Positions 50,501-62,887 are shown, counted from the stretch's first letter. The stretch is 64,000 nucleotides of DNA from Lasioglossum baleicum (GCF_051020765.1 NC_134937.1:16360947-16424946), one strand, 5' to 3'. Notes: generated by a model from the sequence alone, not told the origin. Translations and numbers: made by a program.

Positions 50501-53500
50501 CGTGGCTAGATCTTCGCAGGGATTGCTTGGAATGGTCACGTCACACGAAGTGCGCACAAAACTGTGGCGATCGTCCGTAGCATTTTATTACAATTAAGCA
50601 CGAAATCATGACATTCTGTTGAAGCAAGCATTCCGAGCATTTCGTCGTAATAAACATTTTAGTTTAGACTGTCGTGGACGTTGAAGACAGAGAATTGTGT
50701 TTAATAATTCATAAAATATTCAAACCGACTACTTTGTCGAACGACTACCTTTTCGTTGGTTTGTCAAATGTTTCTTGTCTCGTTTTGTAAATGAAATCAA
50801 AAGCAGAATTATGTAAAATTGCAACTACTGGACTAACATTTCGCAAGGGCAAACTTAATAGTTGGTTTTCCCTCTTAGAGGAATAAGAAGTGATTCATGA
50901 ATTGTTTTATGATACCCCTTCTTCTTCTTGTTTCCCCGTGGCGGAAGTTTTCCATAAGCTGTCCCTGAATATTTCAGCATTGACATTTCGTCTTTCAACA
51001 TTCTATCTCGGCTTCCGCTGTGGGAGAAGTTGATGCAAGACATTTTCTTGGCGGAATGACTGTGGACGATAGTCTCCGATAACTGTTCTTACTTCTTTTC
51101 ACTCGGATTTCCAGCGAGAAAAGAAGCTTTAGCTGCGATGTGTTAATGAATACTTGAACGCTATCGATCGGAGGAAGTGACTGCTGCGAAAGCAACGATT
51201 CTTGCATAAGACAACCCACATTGAGAAAATACGGTATTCATCTCTTGATAAATAATAAAATGAAATCTTGAGAGCTGTTAAAAAGTATTTTCATCTGAAT
51301 TTACCGTTTTGCTTATATATTTATGCAAATTATTATATATTATATCAGAATATTAGAACAGTTACACAGTTATAATGGTAGATTAAATTTTTACTTTATA
51401 TTTAATTTGTGCAAAAAATTATGTTGCATATGGATCTCTTCAGAGTGAACTATTTACTTTTGTAAACAATACAATCGTCTATCTAGGAAGCTGTTAAAAT
51501 ATATTTTAATCCGTATTGAATATTTCACGAGCAAAGTCGGAATTTTGACGGCACATCGCGTAAACAATGGCGAAGTCTTCGAGGTTATTAAAGACGACGG
51601 AAATATTAATGTTACAGGCAGTCGATAGTCCCCCATCATGGCCGATGCCACGGAAGGGTGAATAAAATCAAATTTTCGCCTAAGAAGCAGCGGAACATGA
51701 TTAATGTATGTCACGTAGCCTCTGGGATAGAAGGAAATGAAGCAGCCCACACATTTAAGGATGTTTTTCAACTTGAATTTCTCCTACGGGGTGAATAATA
51801 TCGCGACACCGGCGGAGGCGGAGAAGAATAATCCGTGGACTTTCCGCGTTCGTTCGTCCCAAGTTCGCAGGAATATTATGATCACGAAAAAACGCCGGGC
51901 CTAATGAATCGTACTCTGGAACCATTTTTCTCATCCCCACCCCTCTCCTCCCCCAACGAGTATTTTTTTTTTGCTTGGACCCTTACCGAAGCGCGTGTAA
52001 CTTTATTAAAGGGATCTTGTATTCAATTTAGAGAGGATTCCGAAAAGACATTTTTCCTACCGGTTGATACGTTCTCCCCTTCGGCATAAAAAAGGAAAGT
52101 CTTAAGCCCGTAAGCTCATCAAAATATTTAGTGGGCTCGTTTCTTTTTCTACCGAGCCGGGCAACGATGTAGTATTTTAATGCGGATCGATGAGGAACGC
52201 AGATGCGCCTCCGAAGTTCCCGGCACGCGACCATACTCGGAGCTTTGCCGTAATCACTTTCAGATCGGGATCGTTCCAGAATCTACAGAACCACCGCCCT
52301 GTTTGAAAAATATGTTATACTTCCAATCTATGATTACATGATTACAGTGTGGAACCTTTCTAACAATTATAAGAATTATATTTCGCATTTGTATAGAATT
52401 TTGTACGAGTAACGTAAATTCATCGTGCTATTTCAAGGTTTAATGTTACCCATCTTTTTTGGATTCTTTTTATTCATGAGCTATATGGCTGGATGAAATT
52501 ATGTGATACTTAGAAACAGTTTTTTACATGTGCGAATTAACATATAAGTATCAGTAGAGATGCTTTGATAAATACTATGTTTATGATCTGTAATTTTGTG
52601 CAAAATTTTTGTAAAATTATTATTAATTATTTTTCAAGAAATACGAGAAAGTGAACCTTTTTTAAAAGAAAAGTAACTTGCTTTTTCAAAGAAGATTTGT
52701 GTCACTTAGAAAGAACAGTTCAAATGTTGAAATATTTCAAGTCCACGAGGAGAAGCGTATGTTACTGATAGAATGGACGAGGAGAGCTTCATAACAATAA
52801 TATGTCGGTTTAATTAGTGGGATTTATCGATTAGCCATGTACGGGGACAAAAGTGTCTACATATTCTCGAGCAAGCAGGAATATTGCTCTCCGATCAGCA
52901 ATTTTCTGACCCGAGTACCTCAAGCACCTTCGACCCGACACCACCCTCGAAGTGCTCAAGCGTTCATCGAGTGTTTCCGTACACCCTTGGGAAGTCGAAA
53001 GGGTAGTGCTCCACCGGCTTGAGCAGCTTCGTCTCGATTTCCGTCGAGCAGTTAGTAACGCGATCTGTCGTCGATTTATTTTCCTCCCTTCCCGATGCGA
53101 TTCTTTTCTTTCTCCTCTCGCAATTCTCCCTACTATTTACTCCCTCTCTCTCTCTCTCTCTCTTTCACTTTCTCTTCCTCTTTTTCGTTTCCACCCTTCT
53201 TGCACACACCACCGGTCAGAATATCGGCTCGCCACGATCTAACCGAGGGTATTATTAGAACTCACGCCAGACGTCGTTCACTGAATAATTAACAAAGTCA
53301 CGAAGCGGACCGAGTTAAAATCTAATTGCAATATGAGACACGCCGTTCGTCATTCGTCGTTGGGGAGCTTAAATATTTATAAAGACGATTCGAACGAGAG
53401 AGACCTTGGTTACTTAACCCGAAGCACGTTTCCGTCCGCACGAAAATATTCTTCCTCTCTCCGAGCTTGTTCCAGCCGGGGAAAATTTTAGCCGGGTCGT

Positions 53501-54047
53501 ATACTTTTATTTGCAATCGCAGCCCTGCTAAAAAATGAAATCTTAACCGGGGATTTCCACGGAATGAATTTGGTTGCGGAAAAAATGAGATTCTGCGTTT
53601 ACAGAACGAGGCCGAAAGAGCGCTACTGGAGGAAAGAGCTCGACGATGTCTCGGAAAAATATATATTTCGTATTTAATCTTAATAGGGAAATAAATAGCC
53701 ATTATATTCTAACCATTGCACTACGAATTTTCAGTTGAATTCACATTTTTGTCTATCTGCTGAAAAGAGGATTACACCAAAAAATCCTGCCCGTTACGTG
53801 TTCTGTCAGTTTGGGGATATGAAGGGAGAACTTCATCAGAGATTATTCAAAATTATATTTTCCGTAAACTTTGTATACTTGGTTAAATTTTATTAAAACT
53901 TTTTTTATTCATTATTAGATTTTTGTGGAACTTCTACTAGCATATTCGTGGCATTTTTTTTTAGTAAAATAAGGCCAAACATGATATAGAACCTCGCAGT
54001 TTACACTGCAACTGTTGTATTATCCGTACACTCATGTTCCACTCTCT
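50501..54047. other. Gene-free sequence, mostly AT-rich
   Basis: No domain is recognised in any frame (for example 51454-51771 -, 51835-52089 +, 52952-53242 +, 53322-53702 -). 51240-51480, 52300-52760 and 53740-54040 are AT-rich. A CT microsatellite at 53143-53192 accounts for the Ser/Leu-rich frames over it. I see no gene. Confidence 0.45.
53143..53192 (+). repeat. (CT)n microsatellite with T-rich tail
   Basis: About 20 bp of uninterrupted CT followed by CTTT and CTTCC variants. A polypyrimidine run of this kind can resemble a splice-acceptor tract, but no exon is recognisable downstream. Confidence 0.9.
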
Positions 54048-54150
54048 CATGAATTAAATTTTGCGATCCAAATTGTGCCGTGCTTGGTACCGTTTATATC
54101 AGGAAAATGTCACGAACATGCACTAAAAGTTTCATAAAGAAATGATTAAA
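54048..54150 (+). repeat. Dispersed repeat, copy 1 (related to 61836-61945)
   Basis: Starting CATGAATTAAA, this copy shares ATCCAAATTGTGCCGTGCTT, TCAGGAAAATGT and AGTTTCATAAAGAAATGATT with the 61.8-kb copy (ATCCAAATTGTACCGTGTTT, TCAGAAAAATGT, TGTTTCACAAAAGAATAATT). The orientation is the same. An ATTATCCG word lies upstream of both. The family is not identified. Confidence 0.65.
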
Positions 54151-55243
54151 AACAAAAAAAGTATTAACATTTCTATTTCGAAGCTGGTGCATAAATCGAG
54201 GCAGTATTGTGCTGTGGAATCTATAAGATCAGACTCAATGTCGAATGTTAAGGTCGATAGTTATTGTCCAGGCAGCAGCGGCGGAAAGTATGCTAAACGC
54301 GGGACGCATGAATGGAGGTCTAACCCCTTCAGCGATCCCTCCGGCAGGATTAACGGAGTCACGGGGTACAGGACGTAAACACACGATCCTGCGGCGGGCT
54401 AGGACGTGTGTGTGTCCTCTGGTACAGCGTCTGACAGGGGGCTGAAGACGGCTCCATTCTGAAATGGGATTAACGCCGGCGCGAGGAATTCGAAAAAGCA
54501 ACCCTTGACAGCTTAATGTCGATCAGAGCCTAAGCCGGCCATTTAACCCTCGAGATCGCTTTGGTCATACGCGCAGCTGATTTCCCTCGGTTTGCCTCTT
54601 ATTTGCCTTCGCTCTCCGAAACTTTCCTCCCTTCCCCATCATCCCCTTTCCTTTTCTTTTTTCGTTCGCGTCTAAATCCTTCGACTCGCTCGTTGAGAAT
54701 TCGCGCATCGGGGAATATCCAAGTGGCTCGGCCCGTTATGAATTCGTCGAGGGGCGCAGGATTTCTTTTCTCGAAATTTCCCGTGATCCTTTCGCACTGA
54801 GGAGATGTTTTCGCGTTGAATAAAGCGTCGCCCGTGGCACCGACCTACCTCTCTCGCGACGAGCACGGATCCTGTTTCTCTTATTTTCGCATCGACTGCG
54901 AACGACTGACGCCATGTTGCAAATAGTCTGATTTTGCGAATCACATGACGATTTTATGGATGATCCCGGTTACTTGACCATAAATTTATGGAGCACTAAC
55001 AGTAACTATGTTACATTATTTTATAAAAATAGCAAACATTACGAATTTCCAAGTATTCCGATTGTACCATGAATTATGAAACACTCTGTATAAATTGCTT
55101 CGTGAAATGGATTTATAAAAAAATATCTGAGAAAGGTCGAAAAAGGGTTGGGTTTATCTCTCTTTCATCTCCGATGACCGGCGATTGTCCCCGAATTGGG
55201 ACCGGTGTGCGGTGAGAAGAACGCATTCCTTTGAGACAAAACA
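54151..55243. other. Gene-free sequence
   Basis: 54230-54930 is moderately GC-rich with overlapping unrecognised frames (54142-54378 +, 54235-54501 -, 54561-54800 +, 54672-54944 -). 54960-55130 is AT-rich. I see no gene. Confidence 0.45.
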
Positions 55244-55300
55244 TGACGTCACGTCCCTAGTCCCACAACGTACCAATAGATGGGGTGACTAGTGACGTCA
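55244..55300. promoter_or_regulatory. Pair of CRE-like TGACGTCA sites in an imperfect inverted repeat
   Basis: Perfect TGACGTCA palindromes occur at 55244-55251 and 55293-55300. The flanks are themselves loosely inverted: CGTCCCTAGTCCC after the first, GGGGTGACTAG before the second. TGACGTCA is the consensus for CREB/ATF bZIP factors. Two perfect copies 49 bp apart are unlikely by chance in this composition, but an inverted repeat of this kind could also be the remnant of a mobile element. No promoter or transcript is visible nearby. Confidence 0.4.
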
Positions 55301-55323
55301 CGATCCATACTGTAGGCTTCGTA

Positions 55324-55571
55324 CGATTTTAAGAGCAATTTTCGAGTCAATTTTAGAATGTATTCTCGTTGGAATTTTGGAACGCTTGAGAGTTCAAGTA
55401 AGAGGTGGAGCATAGTACTTCATCATAGGTGTACTTAGGTTAACAAGGAAACATGAGAGCATATGGAAAAATCAGTGTGAAACCTGACTGTTACCCCAGA
55501 CAAGATTGACTCGATTTTAAAGTGATACTTCGAGACAATTTTACAATGTTTTCAGCAAGAATTTTGGGACG
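55324..55571 (+). repeat. Diverged direct duplication, 188-bp offset
   Basis: 55324-55384 and 55512-55571 both run CGATTTTAA, then TTCGAGnCAATTTTAnAATGT, then nnGAATTTTGGnACG. Many substitutions and an indel separate them, so the duplication is old. It lies immediately downstream of the CRE-like pair. Confidence 0.6.
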
Positions 55572-58500
55572 TATAAGGACTTAAATTAATTATTGTTATT
55601 ATTATTTATTATAAATGGACCGAAGTCCTCTTACATAAATGTTTACAATAAAAAGAAAGACTACGTAAAATAACAAAGAAGGGACATGCACAAAAACTAA
55701 TGGTACCAAAGGCATGGTATTATCAGATAATCCTACGTAATTGTTTTTTTAAAAGTATGTAAAGACCCACTAAAAAAATCAATACAATTATACAGTGTTA
55801 AAGTCTGCAATAATGCGATTAATTTTTTATTCATAAATTTTGATTGATTTCCAACTTTAAAACTGAGGAAATTTTCAATTCCATTTTCTACTATCAATTT
55901 ATTGACGACCCAGTGTACATAAGTCAGAAGGTGTCGATCATTTCAAAGCACCAGTTTAAAGAATGCCGCAACACTGAAGCTCCAGTTGTACAGTGATACG
56001 TCCAACAATTTCCACGAAACTAATCAACGGTCTTAAAGAACGCTTGATTCTCCTTATCGAGTACAGATACCCATTGTTAGAATCGTGGAAAGATTCGTTC
56101 GATGACCTTATTGCGTCTTCTTTGTGTCCGGCTGAAAGATACAGTCCGAGGGATCAGTTCAAATAAGATAAAACCAGCTATCGTTAACATTTGGATTTAA
56201 ATCGTGCGTCGGCCCCTTTATCAAACAGACCTTGAAACAACGGTGCGTGTGTTGACAATGGCTGACCATTACAGACTTTATCTACTCGCCGCTCGGCGTC
56301 ATCGTTTTAAAGCAGAAATTCTCTTTGTTTTTGGGCATCGTTCATCTATCTATTGACTTCATAGTTTACTTTTCCGTTCTGTATACATTATAAAGTCATT
56401 TCAAAAACATTATATATTTTACAGTATTATTATACTATCATATTACACTATTATATATTCCCTATTTATATTGTACCTTTTATTAGCATTATTATAGTTT
56501 ACTATTTATGTTACTTGTATTTTTATTATAATGCATTATACACTACATTATTATATTTCAGTTTCAATGTTTTTTAATACTATTTTCTGAGGTTATATTT
56601 AACTCAAAAGAAGTACGAACTATCTAGTTAAAAAATTCTGTAATTTAACTAACTTTATATAGAAAAATTGATTATTCGAAATATTAAAACATGTTTAATA
56701 ATGGTAGAGATAATAGAAAATATGTATGCAAAAGCTGAATAGAAGTTAGCCGAAGAGAAGAATAGAAGAAAGCCGAATAGACAGAACAGTCGTCCGATTT
56801 CTTTAGAAAAATTACCAGACAAGGCCTACAAAACGACGCTGAGGACGATAACGGTGTCGCAGACGGCGGGGAAATACGTTCGAAAACATTGTATCTGGCA
56901 AGCATCCGCGTATCCCGGCCGTACCTCGCGGTTCCCCTGGGATTTAACGAGGGATGACCAGGATCTGAGCTATACCCCTGGAGAAACGTCCGGGATATAG
57001 GAAATACAGAAGCGGCGATCCCCCAGCGCGGAGCAAAGCCCGCGAGCTTACCCGTCTAAGCTCCTCTCAGCGACTAGCACGGCCATCTTTCGCGCTCGAG
57101 AAGGCTTTCGGTAAATCTCGGGGGCCGGCAACAATATTTCTCATATTCGTGCCTCGTCACGGGAATCGTGGCTGGCAAAGCATCGAACACCGAACACTTT
57201 GATCATCGACCGGGTTCGAGCCACTTTCGCCGGCGCACAGGGGAGAGAACGAGTTCGAAGATTCTCGTCGAAAGTTCCGAAAGAAAAGTAAGGATCCTCC
57301 CGTTGTGCGTTAGTTTTCGATGATCTGGCCCCACCCGTGGAGATCTCGCATACGTATGCGTTCGTTTCCAGGAGAATCGAAGAGAGCCGAGGCGTTCCTC
57401 GGGAGCCGAGGAATCCAGTTTTCGACTTTTAAGTTTTCAATGTTCGCGAAATTTATTCCGAAGTGGCTCCGTAACGTCGACGGGGCTCCCGGAATATCGA
57501 GGAACGTCACGGAACCTTCTATTTTTCCGAACCCCGTCCGCCCCCGCGGCTCCCCAATCCAGCCGGTTCCCGTCGACCGCTCTAAATGCAGGTCAAAAGA
57601 GCTCGTTCCTCCGCTCTCCTTCCGCCGCGCCGCGTTGGGAGAATTTTTCGAGTCTCTCGGAACATACACGTAGACAGACAGGCACATACAGCCCCCCCTG
57701 CAACGTGCAAACGCGCACACGCTCGGAGAGAGGGCGCGCACACGATATCTTTCCAGGGCTGTGAGTCATGCGGAGCACGTCGACGGACCGTTTCCCAATA
57801 TATTTCAGGTATGCATGGCGCTTTCCACGATAAGATATTTCAATATTGACACCCTGTCAGTATTTACCAGGCAGCGAGAGAGATTAGGCGAGCAGTCGGT
57901 ACATATTTGTACGAGTTTCACTTTGGGTGATTGTACTCGGGGCCCCGCTCGACGCCGATCGTCGCCGGAACGCCAAAGAGAGACGCACTTTGACGGCCGC
58001 GATTCGATTTTGATAACGTTTCGTAACCCCGGACCAAAGGTCCGTCTACTACCGCCATTTCCGGGAAACCTAACGGAACCGAACCGGCCGTGCACACCGC
58101 CCCCGGGCGAATTCGTGTTCCAACCGTTCACCCCTTCGAGGCGACAAAAGCGGCAAGTTCGCGTGAACGATTTATGTAAACCAGCCCTTTACCGCGGCTT
58201 TGCAGAAGTCGGTGCCAAATAATTCGCAATGGTAATAAAAATACAGTTGTCTCGATGTACGTGAAAATTCTCGAATCGAAACGTCGCGTCGCTTAGATCG
58301 TGCACTGACACTGTCCAATTTATATATATATTCTCCTCTTTAATTCTAATAATAATTCTGATCGAAATTATGAGATTACGTTATTGATGCTGACTTCTTG
58401 GCTTACTATCTCTCGATTAAAAAACTACGAAATAATTATTTCGGCAGTTATAATGTACGATAGATAATGTGTTAATACAAACCATATTACAACGTACGTT

Positions 58501-61041
58501 AATCAGTCCCACAAAAATATTTCCGGCATCGATTAATAACATTCCATTAGTGTCGATCGGGATTAATAAAATCACGAATATTAAAAGCAATATACGGTAT
58601 TAGAAAGCAATGCAAGGTTACAGTGAAAACAGAAAACCTGTGCGAAAATATCCATAATGATTATAATTAATAACCGAGAGCGAAACGTTCGCAGAAAAAT
58701 TGATCTCATCACGAGAGAGCGAGGGAGCCGGAGCGGGCGCTAACGAAACGGCATGCGCGCAGGCAATAATCGTGCTTCAATTTCGAAAATTTGATTCCGC
58801 CGTTACTCGGATATTTTATAATTTGTTTCATTCGACGCGTATCGTATCGCTCGGCGTTGGTATTCTTCAATTCCGGTAAACAGACGGGTAAATGAAAATT
58901 GCAGGCTGGGCCGAGCCGAGCCGAGCCGGGCACAGATTAACGAAATGTATTAACTCTGATGATCGCGCATCGCTACAAAATTCCACGAACGCGATTGAAG
59001 TCCCGGGGAACGAAATTACCGTCGCCGATACCCGATCGGTTCCCAATCAATCCGCCGCCGTTCGTTAGCGGGAAGGAGGAGGGAACGCTTCTCGATTTCG
59101 AGGGCGGTGGATGATAAGGAAAAGTTTGCGTTTAATCCCGCCACTAGCTGCACAGCAGACTCTGCTATACACGTCGTATCATTAATATTTTCGGTTGTTA
59201 TGTATACAGTAGTGTTCATTTAGACTAGATCGGTAACGCTTAATTTGCACGCCCCATTCTTCCTCTACCATTTACGATCAACTCAATTGATGATAGAATC
59301 AAAAAATTTCTTTTTGAAAGAAATTATAAAACAGAACAGATTGTTAAAGTTTTTTTCTATCAAATCGACTTTCATTATAATAATAGCATCTCTTATGCGA
59401 ATTTTTTTTTGACGTATAAGAATAAAAGATTAGTAAGTAATTATAACATTTAGGGACAGACACCCCTTTTCCACAGAATTTAGACCACCCTATATTCGGA
59501 ACCCTCACCATAATAAAGGGGGAAGGTTTCTTTACTCTAGTGCTCAGCTAAAGTCTGGATCTGTAAAACTTAAAACACGAGCCGTCCCCATTCATCCCCT
59601 ACCATTTACAAAGAGAAACCATTTTTGTAGAAATATCGCGTCCAGGCTCTTGTGATACAGGCGATTCTATACGAATCGTTCATTTATTTTCATTTCAATT
59701 GGCCCCCTCGTAGAGATCGCTGCAGATCTTTTTCCTGGCTTCCAGACGCGTGGCTCGATCCCGACTGTGTTCCCGCAGAGAAAATGCAATATCGCGAAGA
59801 AGGGATTGAACCAGCGCGCAGCGGTGGGACCGCGAGGAAGCGTGTAACCACTAATTGCGTTGCATTAATGGCGCCCATCATCCGCCGTAACAAACGCAAG
59901 CTCCCGCGCGCCGCACTAAACCGATTGCGTGAGAGACGTTTAAACCCGTTCCCCCGGACTTTATCGTTCGCGGGTCACTCGCGTGATTGCGCCGCCGCCA
60001 CTGTAAAAACGACATTCAACGAATGTGCAGTATTCCCCCTTTTTTTTATAATTCTCTTCTAACTTCGTCGCCGATTGTGGAACGAAAATTAATTCCACTC
60101 TCTCTTTTATTCTTTAGCGGATAGCGGTGAAAAATGATAAAGAGTTATGCCTTCCTGTAGAACTTCGATGATTATCTTAAGGGGACATGTAATGTGCGTG
60201 CATACCGGCCGCTCGTTTTGTTTGCTCGCTAGGAAGTAAAACATATGATTTATGCCTCTGTGAAAAATGTTTAATATGTGTTCCTGTACGGCACGGTCGT
60301 TGCTGGTTTAAAGTGGGAGGGATACGATCTTAATGAATTGGATTTGCCGACTTACTTCTGATTTCTGGAGTTAAGTTAGTGTGTGTATCAAAAGGATTGA
60401 TTTAGAGTAACGATGTGTTATGTCGATTTTACACCAGATTGATTGCATGCAAGAATTTTTTATCTTGTATGAGATTTTTCATTTTTCCCCTGCAATTAGT
60501 TAGCTCCCACTAGCGTATTAAAAAAATCATTATGCGTGTACTCTTATATATAGGATAATTAATATTACAATAATTGCAAAGATTATAGTTATAATGCTTC
60601 ATGTTCCAGGGTATAAATAACGAACGCGTAACATACTCGTATTTCCGACTAATTATTTTACAAAAGTTTGTTTCGATGTGTACGTGATGCAACAGAAACC
60701 ATGGGACCGACACTTGTTTGATATCATTAATACATTTATGTTTCCCAACGATACCATTGTGTGTATCCATCTATTGTAGGATACGTCTCCAAACAATTTG
60801 GAACGTATTGACATGATTAACAATCGCATCGATACGTGTTTATTCCATTATGTTTGATTCCTATTTAATTGCAATCACAAGTTCGTGGCTGAAACAAAAT
60901 TTGTATCGCGAGACGTAGTTACGAGACACAGGACGGGTTACGTGAAACGAAATATTCAAACATCTTTTTGAAATTAAATATGAAAACAAATGTTCTTATG
61001 AAGAAAATAGGGTGACACAATCAATTTTTTTTGTTTGTTAT
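55572..61041. other. Gene-free sequence with one GC-rich block
   Basis: 55580-56880 is AT-rich, with a low-complexity TATTA-type stretch at 56395-56540. 56890-58210 is GC-rich with overlapping frames on both strands (57320-57673 +, 57310-57741 -, 57586-57849 +, 57761-58222 +, 57805-58131 -) lacking domains. 58230-58690 is AT-rich; a GAGCC-type tandem (CCGAG repeated) lies at 58913-58928. 59652-60062 (+) is another unrecognised frame. I see no gene. Confidence 0.45.
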
Positions 61042-61049
61042 ATGATAAA

Positions 61050-61247
61050 TAGACTACGGATTTTTATGTATTTATGAAGAAAGTGGTTAGAAATATAAAA
61101 CAGTAAAAGATTCGAAACAATTAAAAATATTGTAATGTTGTTTTTAATGCAACAAAATCATTAAGGAATGAAATTAATTTTTATGTTACTTCTGCTTGCC
61201 ACAATCCCTGCTGAACATTTTGATTTTGCATAAAATTCCGCAGTCGA
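61050..61247 (+). mobile_element. hAT-type MITE with 7/8 target duplication
   Basis: It starts TAGACTACGGATTTTTATGT at 61050 and ends TTTTGCATAAAATTCCGCAGTCGA at 61247. The flanks are ATGATAAA (61042-61049) and ATGATAAC (61248-61255). The interior contains GAAATATAAAACAGTAAAAG, which matches the complement of the 39.1-kb copy, and AAAATCATTAAGGAATGAAA, which matches the 17.9-kb copy. 198 bp, non-coding. Confidence 0.82.
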
Positions 61248-61255
61248 ATGATAAC

Positions 61256-61835
61256 ACGGGTTTCTAATGGATTTCTAAATCACTTAGGATTTCTGAGTTC
61301 CATCATAAATGAAAATCAAAGTGATATCTAATTGGTTAAACATGTAATTGATAAATATTTTTGCAGATATCTTTACGAGTATATCTCATGGTCATATTCT
61401 ATCGATACTACATGAAGCGAGATCAAACGTATTCGACTAACATCAATTATATTATATTATTTCCATACTGTTTGATATACCGCAGCACAATACTCAGAAA
61501 CGTATACACACTGTAGCATCGATAAACAGTATTGAAATCAGTTATCACTCGAATATCGAGCACGCTGTTGTTTATATCACCCCTGGTGCTTCAAAATTAA
61601 TTAAAACAACTACTTACGTTAAAAATGTGTATCTCGTTATCCTGGATGAAACAAGTTGGGTATAAATTGCGAAAATATTCGTGATACTTTTCTGATTGAA
61701 ACAATTCCAAACACGACACAATTTGTGTAAAATTAAATCTTTACTGATTTGTACAATTATGTTGTTTATGGATAAACACATACGGATGCATGTGGATAGG
61801 TATCACCGGTTCGGATAATCGAGATTCTACTGAAT
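61256..61835. other. Gene-free AT-rich sequence with a pogo-like end
   Basis: The sequence is AT-rich. Near its right side (about 61808-61832) GGTTCGGATAATCGAGATTC then TACTGA resembles the complement of a CAGTGGAACCTCGATTATCCGAACC-type pogo/Tigger end, like the one at 18.27-18.29 kb. No partner end is seen, so only a one-ended relic is supported. Confidence 0.35.
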
Positions 61836-61945
61836 CATGAATTAAACAAGTAAATATAATCCAAATTGTACCGTGTTTGGTTTCATGATAGTCAGAAAAA
61901 TGTGACCAATATGTTGGTAAATGTTTCACAAAAGAATAATTTTTA
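61836..61945 (+). repeat. Dispersed repeat, copy 2 (related to 54048-54150)
   Basis: Shares the blocks listed for copy 1 in the same order and orientation, with a 5-bp length difference after the CATGAATTAAA start. Read on the minus strand the shared core gives GTKHGTIWI (61 kb) and a similar STAQFGS/GTAQFGS-like stretch interrupted by stops (54 kb). The minus frame at 61741-61929 (62 codons) covers it. I cannot name a family, and protein coding is unproven. Confidence 0.6.
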
Positions 61946-62887
61946 AAAAATGGTTCTCTCCCTGTATATCATTGTAATCCTATGACACTTGTCATCGGGC
62001 ACCTCGAGGAGTGTATCCTTCGGTAATGAGGCTAAATTTTTCGTAAATATCGTGCACATTTCTTTCGCATACACCGAGACGCTACTGTGTCCCTAAATTC
62101 AGCGACAGTGGCCTTGTATGGCAGTTTGTCTGGAGGGCAAAGGCGTGGACGGGATGGTCGCGCAAACTTTCGCGCCACGGAGGCATCAAGCGGAAGGGGA
62201 AGACGGCTAACCAGGAAAGAGGACGAAGAAAAGGGACGGTTCGGTGGTATATGGCAACGAGGTTCGCGTGTCCCTTCGCATTCTTCGGCGACGAACGAGC
62301 AAGGACGCAATCCTTGCTCGTACGATATACCGTGGACGCGCCGCAATATGTATGCCCGCATTATCTATCCTAGACTATGCGAGTTTCCGAAGCCAGCCGT
62401 CTGCGCGGGGCCAAAGGTCGTAGCTCCGGTCGGCCAAGAGGTCTTTGATGATAGCTTCAGATTTCCACGGAGAAAATTGAGAGGTACAATAAACTGCGAT
62501 CGCCTCGGACTTTTCTGTTTCCGGAGGACTCGTTCCGGAGGAATGCCAGCGTGAGTAATACTTATTACCGGGTATGACTGTCGGTGGGGTTGGGCAGATT
62601 CTTGGACGTTGCGAATCATACGCTTCACTGGACGGTTTATCGTTCTTTCGGTCGGTCGAAACGTTCCCCGTCGAATCAATGTAACCTACCGGGGATAAGC
62701 TTTCGTTTCCTTTAATCCTGCTGCTGGTCTGCCGTAGTTAACAGGCGCGTTAAGCGCCGACTCGGCGATAAAATGTTATGACCAGCGAAAATTGGAAGAT
62801 CTGCGATAGCGGCATTGCAAAAATAAACTGTCTTGACGATGGGGCTGTGGGCGGGATAGCGGAGCTAAGAGGACCTAGCGCTGACTA
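61946..62887. other. Gene-free GC-rich sequence
   Basis: The 155-codon frame at 62087-62554 (+) is opposed by frames at 62032-62361 and 62365-62679 (-). It is Arg/Gly/Ser-rich without a domain. It ends just before a GTGAGT word (62552), which looks like a splice donor, but with no recognisable protein this is not enough to call an exon. A perfect hairpin lies at 62296-62320. Confidence 0.45.
62296..62320. repeat. Perfect 10-bp stem, 5-nt loop hairpin
   Basis: CGAGCAAGGA at 62296-62305 is fully complementary to TCCTTGCTCG at 62311-62320 with loop CGCAA. No T-run follows, so it is not a bacterial-type terminator. Function unknown. Confidence 0.7.

Noticed and set aside
56395..56540. TATTA-rich stretch as a possible satellite
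   Set aside because: No fixed period could be found; it is general AT-rich low complexity.
57195..57225. GGTTCGAGCC resembling a tRNA B box
   Set aside because: No A box or cloverleaf arms can be placed at the right distance upstream.
59795..59835. GGGATTGAACCAG resembling a tRNA T-arm on the minus strand
   Set aside because: No matching acceptor stem, D-arm or anticodon stem could be found in the neighbouring bases.
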